Below are positions 1 to 6,364 of a stretch of 9,516 nucleotides of DNA, in pieces. Origin of the DNA: Cytophagales bacterium (GTDB taxonomy: Bacteria > Bacteroidota > Bacteroidia > Cytophagales > Cyclobacteriaceae). Position numbers and translations under genes: made by a program. The notes under the pieces are model-generated. The model ran no database searches and was not told the DNA's origin. It saw nothing but the letters and a program-made list of their open reading frames with translations. The stretch spans positions 1 to 9,516 of the forward strand of contig DPLR01000011.1 of the NCBI GenBank assembly GCA_003541895.1, given 5' to 3'. Position 1 is the stretch's first letter, and every line of letters starts with the position of its first letter.

Positions 1-1476
1 ATCCCCACACCTCCCTTGGTAAAACTAATGGCACCAGTCTGTCAAAACTCTGCTCCTATGAAATTGTTTGGATATCCCTTTGGCGGAACTTGGAGTGGAC
101 CCGGTTTAGTGCAAGGAAGCAACGGCACTTTTGACCCCAACTTAGTGGGCCCTGGAAAATTTTTATTGACCTACAAAACTCCGAATTGCACGTATGAAGG
201 AAAACTTTTGATTGAAGTACTTAAAAAACCAGGAGCCACTCTATCATCGCCCCCAAGCTTAATTATATGCCCTACAAATCCGCAGATGATAAGCATCAAT
301 CCCCTTGATTCTGCTACGTATCAATGGTACTTTCAATCACCGAATGGTTCCCTCACGAAGCTTTCCGGAAAGGCTTCCATCTCACTATCGGTTAATCTCG
401 CTGGAAGTTACTATTGTGTTATTACCAAGGGACAGTGCTCTGCTCAATCACCTGCAGTAGTAGTGACCTACGAAACACCCAGCGCATCTATAGGCCCACA
501 AAAAGTAATTTGCGATATTAATAAAACTATAACCTTAACAGCCTCTCCTTCCGGAGGAAGTTGGTCGGGGGGCAATATCACAGATCAAACGAATGGAGTA
601 TTCAATCCTAGTGGATTAGCCAATGGAAAGTATCCTGTTAAATACACGTTCACAAGTAACCTTGGGTGTACTTATTCTTTTGCCGACACGGTATTGGTAG
701 ATACAATTCCTAAAGTGCGATTGAATCGAGTTCCAGGTGATTTCTGTCTTTCGGGTTTGGTCAATCTTCAAGTAGTGCCTCCGGTGCATGGAGCTAAATT
801 TCTTTGGAACTATAAAAGCACTTCATCATCTGCATGGTTATTAATAGATTCTGTTAGCAGTCCATCAAGAACTTTTGTCGATCGTGGTTATTATGAGAGC
901 ATTGTGTCAAATAAATATTGCAAAACAAAAACGGATTCACTTTTAATTGGTGATTTGAATGACATCAACTTGACGTTAAATCCCAATGATTCGTTAATTA
1001 AAGTTTGCTTTGATCGCACAACTGAGTTAAGAGCAAGTTCTACCAGAACTGATGTAACTTTCTCGTGGTATAAAAAAGACACCATTCAAAATAATTATCA
1101 ATTGATCAGTTCGGATCAGTCATTAATTGTTGATCGATCGGGATACTATAAGGTAAAAGCAGTGATTGGATTTTGTGAATCTGAATCTGCACTGAAAAAA
1201 GTAAAATTTCTCCCGAAAGACACATTATTTGTTCCAAATGTTTTTACTCCAGATGGAGATGGTTTTAATCCAGATTTTTCCATTGTATCTAATGCGAATA
1301 ATTATAGTATAGAAATTTTAAATCGATGGGGAGAAGTTATTTACAAAGGAGACAAAAACAGTAGCCCTTGGGATGGGGGCAACCATCCTACGGGAGTGTA
1401 CTTTTGGAATGTTGAATATAAAGATTGCCGCAACGATGAAAGGAAGGCTAAAGGTTGGGTTCAGCTCATTAGGTAA
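1..1476 (+). CDS. Secreted Ig-like modular protein with T9SS type-B (gliding-motility-associated) C-terminal sorting domain, 5'-truncated
   Basis: The frame is open from the first base, so the N-terminus and signal peptide lie off the window; 491 codons are visible. Numbering from the first codon, residues 1-75 and about 160-240 are two copies of a module carrying a GG-W-S-G motif followed by G-x-F-x-P and a G-C-T-Y or N-C-T-Y ending. Between and after them are Ig/PKD-like stretches (about 78-157, 240-318, 318-405), each with a Cys, a central W-Y/W-N and a Y-Y-x-x-V/I type strand. Residues about 406-491 are a typical type-B sorting domain: VPNVFTPDGDG, IEILNRWGEVIY, WDGG, PTGVYFW and a final KGWVQLIR. 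In this family the domain directs export through the type IX secretion system to the cell surface or medium. The role of the body (adhesin, matrix or other) cannot be told. The gene ends 6 bp from the convergent GH1 gene, with no terminator between. Confidence 0.9.
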   Translation: MPTPPLVKLMAPVCQNSAPMKLFGYPFGGTWSGPGLVQGSNGTFDPNLVGPGKFLLTYKTPNCTYEGKLLIEVLKKPGATLSSPPSLIICPTNPQMISINPLDSATYQWYFQSPNGSLTKLSGKASISLSVNLAGSYYCVITKGQCSAQSPAVVVTYETPSASIGPQKVICDINKTITLTASPSGGSWSGGNITDQTNGVFNPSGLANGKYPVKYTFTSNLGCTYSFADTVLVDTIPKVRLNRVPGDFCLSGLVNLQVVPPVHGAKFLWNYKSTSSSAWLLIDSVSSPSRTFVDRGYYESIVSNKYCKTKTDSLLIGDLNDINLTLNPNDSLIKVCFDRTTELRASSTRTDVTFSWYKKDTIQNNYQLISSDQSLIVDRSGYYKVKAVIGFCESESALKKVKFLPKDTLFVPNVFTPDGDGFNPDFSIVSNANNYSIEILNRWGEVIYKGDKNSSPWDGGNHPTGVYFWNVEYKDCRNDERKAKGWVQLIR

Positions 1477-1482
1477 CTTTGT

Positions 1483-2676
1483 TCACTTTTCTTTCAATTC
1501 ATCTTCAATCATTTTATGATGAGCTAGCTTTCTAAAAATTTCTGCACTTGGTCTGGGTTTTCGTTCCTTCGTTTCTAGATCAACTTCATATAGACCAAAC
1601 CTTTTAGTAGGGCCGAGGTGCCATTCAAAATTATCCCAGGTACTCCACCAGAAGTAGCCGCGGATGTCAATTCCATCTTGAAGCGCCTGATGTAAAATTT
1701 TTGCGTAGTCAATTATCGCTCTTGGACGAAGTGCATCGCGTTCATCGCATACTCCATTTTCTGTGATGATGATAGGCTTTTTGTATTTTTTCCAGTAGCG
1801 GTCGATACAGGTTCTTAAACCTTCAGGGTGATACTCCCACATGTCATCGTGTGGCCGGCCGAGTTGCTTCATTTTCTCTGGCGTTTCGATGTAAGTAATT
1901 GGCATCGGATCGTGAGGTACTCGTGCATAGTAGCTCATCCCGAAAAAATCAACTTTCTCAAAATGTTTGGGCACCCACTCCATAAACCACTAATCACTAA
2001 GTTTAGCAGGAAACCATCCTAACACGTTCTCTGCAGAAAACACAACAGCGTTGTGTGAAATGCCTACGGGTTGATCAGGAAATTTTTCCTTGATGTAATC
2101 ATAAACGATGTCGTGAGCTTTGCCCATGTTCCTCACGGCTATGGCAGCTTTTACCGGATTGATTTTGAAAGGAGGGAAGAAGCCCGTGATCCAACCATAG
2201 CTGGCGTAAACATTCGGTTCATTGAACGTATTCCAATGATTTACGTACGATCCAAACGTATCAATAATTTTTTTTGCGTAGTCAACAAACAACCGAATGT
2301 TGGATTCCTTTTCCCAACTATCTAATTTCGAGAACCAGTTCGGGTTGGTGAAGTGATGTAACACCATCATAATTTTTACACCACGATTTTTTAGATCATC
2401 GAGAAAAAATTTGTATTCATTCACTGTGGCTTGATGCAAATTTTCCATTGGCCCACGCTGTAATTTGCTCCACATCAGACCCATTCGATAATGCGGAGCA
2501 AGCGAGGAAATTATTTCAGCGTCTTCCTTGAACCTCAATTCATGATCAGTAGTGCGTTCAAAAACGAAGCCATCTTTAGAAGTTACGCCTTGCCAATCGT
2601 GCTCAAACGCAGTTTCTATTTGTGGAGCAGCTGTACTCGTACCAAAAATGAAATCATTAGGGAAGATATATTCCAT
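1483..2676 (-). pseudogene. Glycoside hydrolase family 1 (beta-glucosidase-like) gene interrupted by an in-frame TAG
   Basis: Two same-frame open stretches, 2676-1993 (228 codons) and 1983-1483 (166 codons plus TGA), are separated by TAG at 1992-1990 and the codons Trp-Phe. Read through, the product would be 397 residues, a little short for GH1 (usually about 440-480). The N-terminus has the family opening FPNDFIFGTSTAAPQIE. The acid/base Glu is in TFNEP (E153, first part) and the nucleophile Glu is in ITENG (about position 306 of the whole, second part). H108 and the late WDNFEW and KRFG motifs are also present. All catalytic residues survive, but they sit on opposite sides of the stop, so neither half should hydrolyse beta-glycosides alone. 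There is no frameshift or other damage, which points to a recent nonsense change (Tyr TAT/TAC to TAG is plausible) or a base-call error. An ATG three codons after the stop could allow a restart. No signal peptide is seen, so a cytoplasmic enzyme is expected. Confidence 0.85.
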
Positions 2677-2743
2677 ATAAAGTGCAATGATAGTACAAGA
2701 AATGTTCTTTGTGTTTTTGTTTTTCTAAACAGCGAATAGACTT

Positions 2744-2751
2744 TACATTTG
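2744..2751 (+). promoter_or_regulatory. Bacteroidota-type -7 promoter element before the small membrane protein
   Basis: TACATTTG matches the Bacteroidota sigma-ABfr -7 consensus TAnnTTTG exactly. A TTTG that could serve as the -33 element lies at 2716-2719, giving a spacer of 24 bases, somewhat long for the class. The motif ends only 6 bases before the ATG at 2758, so transcription would start at or next to the start codon. It was found by eye and not tested against background frequency. Confidence 0.45.
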
Positions 2752-2757
2752 CTTAAC

Positions 2758-2955
2758 ATGAGTCGCTCAAAAAAAATATTCACACTGCTTTCAGTTATCT
2801 TTTTGTTGCTTTTGTTTTACGCGAGTTATGATATAAGTAGGAGAACAACGTTTCCCGGATCTAAGCCACAGATTAAAGCAAGATTAGAAAAACAGTTTTT
2901 AAAAAGAGATTCTCTAAAATACGATTCAACTTCTACCATTCATCGTAATAATTAG
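2758..2955 (+). CDS. Small single-pass membrane protein of unknown function (65 aa)
   Basis: The ATG at 2758 is chosen because the upstream in-frame TTG (2749) lies inside the promoter-like TACATTTG. The protein has a basic N-terminus (SRSKK), one strongly hydrophobic segment at about residues 7-25 with a run of leucines, and a hydrophilic, mostly basic tail ending in TIHRNN. This reads as an uncleaved signal anchor with the N-terminus inside and about 40 residues in the periplasm. There is no lipobox Cys and no recognisable catalytic motif. It is transcribed divergently from the GH1 gene, with 81 bp between the two starts, and ends in TAG. An intrinsic terminator follows about 100 bp downstream, so it is probably a monocistronic unit. 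I do not recognise a characterised family. The promoter match, start context and clear membrane segment argue for a real gene. Confidence 0.65.
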   Translation: MSRSKKIFTLLSVIFLLLLFYASYDISRRTTFPGSKPQIKARLEKQFLKRDSLKYDSTSTIHRNN

Positions 2956-2996
2956 TTATTCAACTGAAAAAAATATTATTTCATCGTATCGATATT

Positions 2997-3020
2997 TGAT
3001 GGGCAACGCTCAGCCCATTA
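2997..3020 (+). other. GC-rich stem-loop in the untranslated region
   Basis: TGATGGGC (2997-3004) pairs with GCCCATTA (3013-3020): 8 base pairs including one G-T, with an 8-base loop. No T-run follows, so it is not itself an intrinsic terminator. It could be a 3'-end stability element of the 65-residue gene's transcript, or the 5' hairpin of a short RNA ending at the terminator at 3095. Confidence 0.4.
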
Positions 3021-3095
3021 TCTTCGAAACAGATTAAAGCCAACTATAGACAAGATTATCCCTCGGGGTCAAGGACTCTGGGGGATTTTCTTTTT
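3001..3095 (+). ncRNA. Candidate short RNA or long 3' UTR (speculative)
   Basis: This stretch is bounded by a 5' stem-loop and a strong intrinsic terminator. GATATTTG at 2991-2998 is one base off the TAnnTTTG -7 element and would place a start near 3002-3005, giving a transcript of about 90-95 nt. No -33 TTTG is seen and no known RNA family is recognised. The simpler reading is the 3' UTR of the 65-residue gene. Confidence 0.2.
3058..3095 (+). terminator. Strong rho-independent terminator
   Basis: Bases 3058-3070 pair with 3074-3086 without a bulge: 13 pairs, three of them G-T, closing a 3-base AAG loop. TTTTCTTTTT follows immediately (3086-3095). It ends transcription of the 65-residue gene, or of a short RNA, and insulates the DinB-like gene, whose promoter-like element begins 40 bases later. 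Confidence 0.85.
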
Positions 3096-3135
3096 AATAG
3101 TATTCTAATCTCCTATCGTTCATTAAAGATCTTCT

Positions 3136-3143
3136 TATTTTTG
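3136..3143 (+). promoter_or_regulatory. Bacteroidota-type -7 promoter element before the DinB-like gene
   Basis: TATTTTTG matches TAnnTTTG exactly, downstream of the terminator and 18 bases before the ATG at 3162. That leaves a short leader of roughly a dozen bases. No clear -33 TTTG is visible about 20 bases upstream. Its position supports the ATG at 3162 over the in-frame TTG at 3141, which lies inside the motif. Confidence 0.4.
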
Positions 3144-3161
3144 ATTAGAAGATATTCCTCA

Positions 3162-3998
3162 ATGGACAGAAAAGACATTCCCATCGATGTTGTTGATTTG
3201 CTACCGGTGCTCGATCAAAAACTCATTGAGCTGCTAAAATCTCTTTCGCCCGAAGAGTGGAACAAACCGACTGTGGCCAAACTTTGGCGTGTGAAAGATG
3301 TCGCTGCTCATTTGCTTGACGGCAACATCAGAATACTTTCTGTTTTCCGCGATCATTATGTGGGTGATCCACCTGAAAAAATTGAACAGTATAGCGACTT
3401 AGTAAATTATTTGAACAAGCTCAATGCCGATTGGGTAAAAGCAATGAAGCGTGTAAGTCCGCAGATGCTCATTCAACTGCACGAAATTACTGGCCCTTTG
3501 TATTGCCAATTGAATCGCTCGCTCAAACCTTTTGATGATTCACCATTTTCTGTGGCGTGGGCTGGCGAAACGGTAAGTAAAAATTGGAAACACATGGCGC
3601 GCGAGTACACCGAAAAATTTTTGCACCAACAACAAATACGAGAAGCTGTAAACAAACCCGGATTGATGACGCGTGAATTATTTTATCCATTCATTGATAC
3701 GCTCATGCTCGCATTGCCTCATACATACCGAAATGTAAAGGCGGAAAATGGAACAACAGTTAAACTCAATGTTACTACGGAAATCGGGGGTTCGTGGTAT
3801 TTAGTTGCGAATGAAAACCAATGGAGTTTGACAAAAGATGCTTCTACTTGCGACACTGAAATAATAATTCATCCCGATACCGCCTGGAAATTATTTTCTA
3901 AAAGCCTTAGTCCCGAAGAAATCATTAATGACGTAATCCTCAAAGGAAATTTTGAATTAGGCAAAATAGCACTGAACATGGTTTCAGTGATGGCGTAG
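3162..3998 (+). CDS. DinB-like / maleylpyruvate isomerase N-terminal domain (MDMPI) protein
   Basis: The product is 278 residues. Residues about 8-165 resemble the four-helix DinB/MDMPI_N fold: an LSPEEWNKPT-type segment, WRVKDVAAHLLDG (H50), and a later helix with E151 and H155 in TEKFLHQ. H50, E151 and H155 match the His, Glu, His metal-binding pattern of MDMPI (E-x3-H in the last helix), so a divalent metal site is likely. Residues about 185-278 look like the beta-rich MDMPI_C/SCP2-like domain (KLNVTTEIGG, then HPDTAWKLFSK). Characterised relatives are thiol-cofactor-dependent isomerases or transferases that use mycothiol; Bacteroidota are not expected to make mycothiol, so the thiol and substrate are unknown and maleylpyruvate should not be assumed. 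No signal peptide is seen, so it is probably cytoplasmic. It ends in TAG and is followed by a 127-bp gap, so it may be monocistronic. Confidence 0.75.
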   Translation: MDRKDIPIDVVDLLPVLDQKLIELLKSLSPEEWNKPTVAKLWRVKDVAAHLLDGNIRILSVFRDHYVGDPPEKIEQYSDLVNYLNKLNADWVKAMKRVSPQMLIQLHEITGPLYCQLNRSLKPFDDSPFSVAWAGETVSKNWKHMAREYTEKFLHQQQIREAVNKPGLMTRELFYPFIDTLMLALPHTYRNVKAENGTTVKLNVTTEIGGSWYLVANENQWSLTKDASTCDTEIIIHPDTAWKLFSKSLSPEEIINDVILKGNFELGKIALNMVSVMA

Positions 3999-4125
3999 GT
4001 TTACTGGGTCTTTAAAGATAAACCGTCAAAAGTCTATACTTCCTGTGATTTGGATCATGTGACTATTCCCCTTTCATCTGTTTCTTCACATCGGATTTAG
4101 TTCAAAGGCTTTAATCACAAAAACC

Positions 4126-4938
4126 ATGATCAACGAAATTACCCTTGCGTTAGATCGGGAAATACCTGATGATTTTATCATATCAAAAGTTGCTGGTGTA
4201 GGCATGCTAAAGAGTGAAAAGACCACCAGTCCCGATTACATTACCATACCTAGCCGAATGGAAGAAAACCGAAAATATCTTTCCACCATTTGCTCAGCGT
4301 TTCGAATGAGCCCTGTATGGTACCGCACGGACGACACGCCAACTTACCGGGCAAATAAATTACGTGGCACCGAAATCGTTATTGATGAAGAAAACCCACT
4401 TCTCGGGTTGCGAGGACTTCGGAGATCTCTTACGTTCGTCAAAACATTTCGTAAAGAATTAGAAATGTTTTTAAGTGTGCGAGAAAAACATCCGAATTTA
4501 AATTTGCTGTTGCCTGTGGTTCATGATGTTTCTCAGGTAGCTGAAACGCAAAAACTGCTTGACGATTATGGCTATAATGGAAGGATCGGTATTATGCTAG
4601 AGATTCCTGCGGCCGTACTTTGTATAAACGAATTCATTGACTTGGGAGTTGACTATTTTATGGTTGGCATTAACGACCTTACTTCGTTTACATTGGGCAT
4701 TTCACGAAGAGATAACTCCGTAAAAAATTCAATCAATTATCAACACAACTCGATTTCATTTTTATTGGACTATTTAAAAAAAATTCATTCACCTCAAATT
4801 GAAATTGCCATTGGTGGCGAAATTGTAAACAACCTTGATTTTTACAAAGGCTTTGAATTTAATTCGCTTGCCGTTCCCTATAAAGATATTTACAAAGTAC
4901 TTGAAGTTGATCTTGTCGATTACGAGTTACAAACGTGA
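4126..4938 (+). CDS. Stand-alone PEP-utilizing enzyme C-terminal (TIM-barrel) domain protein
   Basis: All 270 residues correspond to the PEP-binding barrel found at the C-terminus of PTS enzyme I, PEP synthase and pyruvate phosphate dikinase. The phospho-His and ATP-grasp/HPr-binding domains are absent. Motifs in order, with inferred enzyme I equivalents: GVGMLKSE (K29 where enzyme I has R296), WYRTDD (R67, R332), ENPLLGLRGLRR (R96, R358), LLPVVHD, GIMLEIPAA (E159, E431), GINDLTSFTLG (N183 D184, N454 D455) and R195 (R465). The Mg/PEP-binding set is therefore mostly kept. At the catalytic Cys (enzyme I C502 in MCGE) the sequence reads AIGGE, with G230 encoded by GGT at 4813-4815. It may bind PEP or pyruvate without normal proton transfer, acting as a sensor, lyase-like enzyme or remnant. 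No partner domain is encoded next to it. The ATG at 4126 directly precedes the first barrel strand, so the gene looks complete rather than a broken end. Confidence 0.8.
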   Translation: MINEITLALDREIPDDFIISKVAGVGMLKSEKTTSPDYITIPSRMEENRKYLSTICSAFRMSPVWYRTDDTPTYRANKLRGTEIVIDEENPLLGLRGLRRSLTFVKTFRKELEMFLSVREKHPNLNLLLPVVHDVSQVAETQKLLDDYGYNGRIGIMLEIPAAVLCINEFIDLGVDYFMVGINDLTSFTLGISRRDNSVKNSINYQHNSISFLLDYLKKIHSPQIEIAIGGEIVNNLDFYKGFEFNSLAVPYKDIYKVLEVDLVDYELQT

Positions 4939-4957
4939 ATCGGTATTGTAAACTTAG

Positions 4958-4978
4958 TGAGATTATCAAATAATTTCA
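4958..4978. terminator. AT-rich stem-loop between convergent genes, possible bidirectional terminator
   Basis: TGAGATTAT (4958-4966) pairs with ATAATTTCA (4970-4978): 9 pairs including one G-T, with a CAA loop. It sits midway in the 62-bp gap between the stop of the PEP-barrel gene and the stop of the ATPase gene on the other strand. The stem is weak and no clean T-run follows on either side, so its activity is uncertain. Confidence 0.35.
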
Positions 4979-5000
4979 GCCACTTTAGAGACCGAATAGT

Positions 5001-6275
5001 TCAGGGAAGATTTTTCAGAAAGTTGAAAAGTTCATTTGTTGTATCATCTAAATCAGATGTTTGAATAATTTCTGATACCCTTTGCGCAAGTTGAACTTTT
5101 GTTATCCTGACTTCATTGAATGCGTTGGGATTGGCTTTTAAAAAAGCGTCAATTATTTTCTCGCGAGATTCCTGAGAATTAAAAATCTCTTGCAATATCC
5201 TTTCTGGATAAAAATATTCTATACCATTCTTAGGTAATACTTTCAACTGGGAGTCATTTGACAAAAGTTTTTTCCATTCTCTTATGTTTATATCGTTCAT
5301 CTGTTTATCAGCGATGACGTAAATTTTATTCCTATAAACTGAAAGGTTCTCTTTATTGAACTTTAGAAACTGTGTAATAGAGTTCACAGCATATCTTATG
5401 TTGGTATCACTTCCCGAGTTATGAATAGAGTAGCCTTTCTTACTAAGAATAAGGAGGCATTTATTTAAATAAGTCGTGTCAGATGTACCTTCTAAAACTA
5501 TTATGTGTTCTGGTAGAAGCATACTTGAAAGAGTATTCCCCAGGAGCCTAAAAATTATTTGCTTAATATCATCAGCTGGCTTGATATTTATTTTTTCCCT
5601 AGAGTTTCGGTAACATATGAAATTATTTGATTCATCTTCGTAGTCCAGAAAATGATGAGAATGAGTTGCTATGAAAATTTTTTTTGTAGCCGATGCTTTA
5701 TCCTTTATAGCTTTAAAAAGATGTTTCTGAAGCAAAGGTTCTAATCCAAGCTCTGGTTCATCAATACAAAGAACACCTATCGCGGGGTCAAAAAGCTTAA
5801 TGAAAATCTCTAAAGTTGACCTCATCCCCGAGCCTTGTTTTGTAATCGAATCACCTCCCACCTTTAGTAACATTGGTGAAGCTGAGTTTTCTGGATTTTC
5901 TCGCTCCTCATATATTGGGTTTGGAAAGTATTTATTGTACCACTCTATAATTGGCTGTCTATCACTATCATTTAATCCAAAGAAATCTTGAAGCGCCTGT
6001 GTTCTTTTTTCACTATTATCAGTTGTAAATCTTCGAGACTCCTCTACAAACGGAATGTAATTACCTTGATAAACTTTATCAATCGCCCCCTCTCCTTTCA
6101 AAACGGTTCTATTGACATTAACCATATACGAGGAGGCAAACTTTGTGCTTTGGACACATCTAAGAAAAGTACTTTTGCCAGAATTATTTGCTCCGACTAT
6201 AACAAAGAAATTTTTCTGATCGGAAACAACTATTGGGGAAATTTCAAATTGATTCTCTTTGTCCTCTATATTCAT
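5001..6275 (-). CDS. OLD-like AAA ATPase with TOPRIM-like C-terminal domain
   Basis: The product is 424 residues. The ABC-type ATPase half has Walker A GANNSGKST (28-36), a signature-like QGSGMRS (147-153), Walker B VLCIDEPELGLEP (168-180) and an H-loop THSHHFLD (204-211). From about residue 256 a TOPRIM/DUF4435-like fold follows: IIVLEGTSD (E262, D266), YVIADKQMND (D323) and GIEYFYPE (E353). TOPRIM nucleases usually have D-x-D in the second motif; here it reads DKQ, so metal-dependent cleavage may be weakened or use another acidic residue such as D328. OLD-family proteins are ATP-controlled nucleases, several of them in phage defence. No UvrD-like partner (as in Gabija) is adjacent, so it would be a solitary OLD-like protein. 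It is shorter than most OLD proteins. Sampled lines are AT-rich (19/60 GC at 5041-5100 and 17/60 at 5281-5340), suggesting acquisition. The start is the ATG at 6275; the frame is closed by a stop at 6296-6294. Confidence 0.8.
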   Translation of the reverse strand: MNIEDKENQFEISPIVVSDQKNFFVIVGANNSGKSTFLRCVQSTKFASSYMVNVNRTVLKGEGAIDKVYQGNYIPFVEESRRFTTDNSEKRTQALQDFFGLNDSDRQPIIEWYNKYFPNPIYEERENPENSASPMLLKVGGDSITKQGSGMRSTLEIFIKLFDPAIGVLCIDEPELGLEPLLQKHLFKAIKDKASATKKIFIATHSHHFLDYEDESNNFICYRNSREKINIKPADDIKQIIFRLLGNTLSSMLLPEHIIVLEGTSDTTYLNKCLLILSKKGYSIHNSGSDTNIRYAVNSITQFLKFNKENLSVYRNKIYVIADKQMNDINIREWKKLLSNDSQLKVLPKNGIEYFYPERILQEIFNSQESREKIIDAFLKANPNAFNEVRITKVQLAQRVSEIIQTSDLDDTTNELFNFLKNLP

Positions 6276-6316
6276 AATTAAATCATATACTAATTATAAA
6301 CATTTATCCGGATATA

Positions 6317-6345
6317 GCAATCATTTTCTGCATCAGCAGGATTGC
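6317..6345. repeat. Nested inverted repeat between the ATPase and DUF2452 genes
   Basis: GCAATC (6317-6322) is the reverse complement of GATTGC (6340-6345). Inside is a second short stem, CTGC (6328-6331) with GCAG (6336-6339) and an ATCA loop. It lies in the 89-bp gap downstream of the DUF2452 stop and upstream of the ATPase start, both on the minus strand. It could weakly terminate the first gene or form an operator for the second. Stems this short can occur by chance. The rest of the gap shows no gene. Confidence 0.3.
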
Positions 6346-6364
6346 ATTTGCGGCTACAATTGCA

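Noticed and set aside
891..1085. Minus-strand reading frame inside the surface-protein gene, and similar opposite-strand frames inside the GH1, ATPase, cysM and cysE genes
   Set aside because: They lie wholly inside well-supported genes, show no recognisable domain, and are explained as shadows of the coding strand.
1990..1992. TAG as a reassigned codon or pyrrolysine site in the GH1 gene
   Set aside because: TAG closes two other genes in the window (2953-2955 and 3996-3998), and pyrrolysine is not expected in Bacteroidota, so TAG works as a normal stop here.
3970..3989. Stem-loop CACTGAA/TTCAGTG near the end of the DinB-like gene
   Set aside because: It is a 7-bp stem inside the coding sequence with no following T-run; more likely chance than a terminator.
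3998..4024. Inverted repeat GGTTTA/TAAACC just after the DinB-like stop
   Set aside because: A 6-bp AT-rich stem with a 15-base loop and no T-run is too weak to call a terminator.
5001..6275. Gabija (GajAB) system
   Set aside because: The ATPase/TOPRIM protein resembles the GajA class only broadly, and no UvrD-like GajB gene lies on either side.
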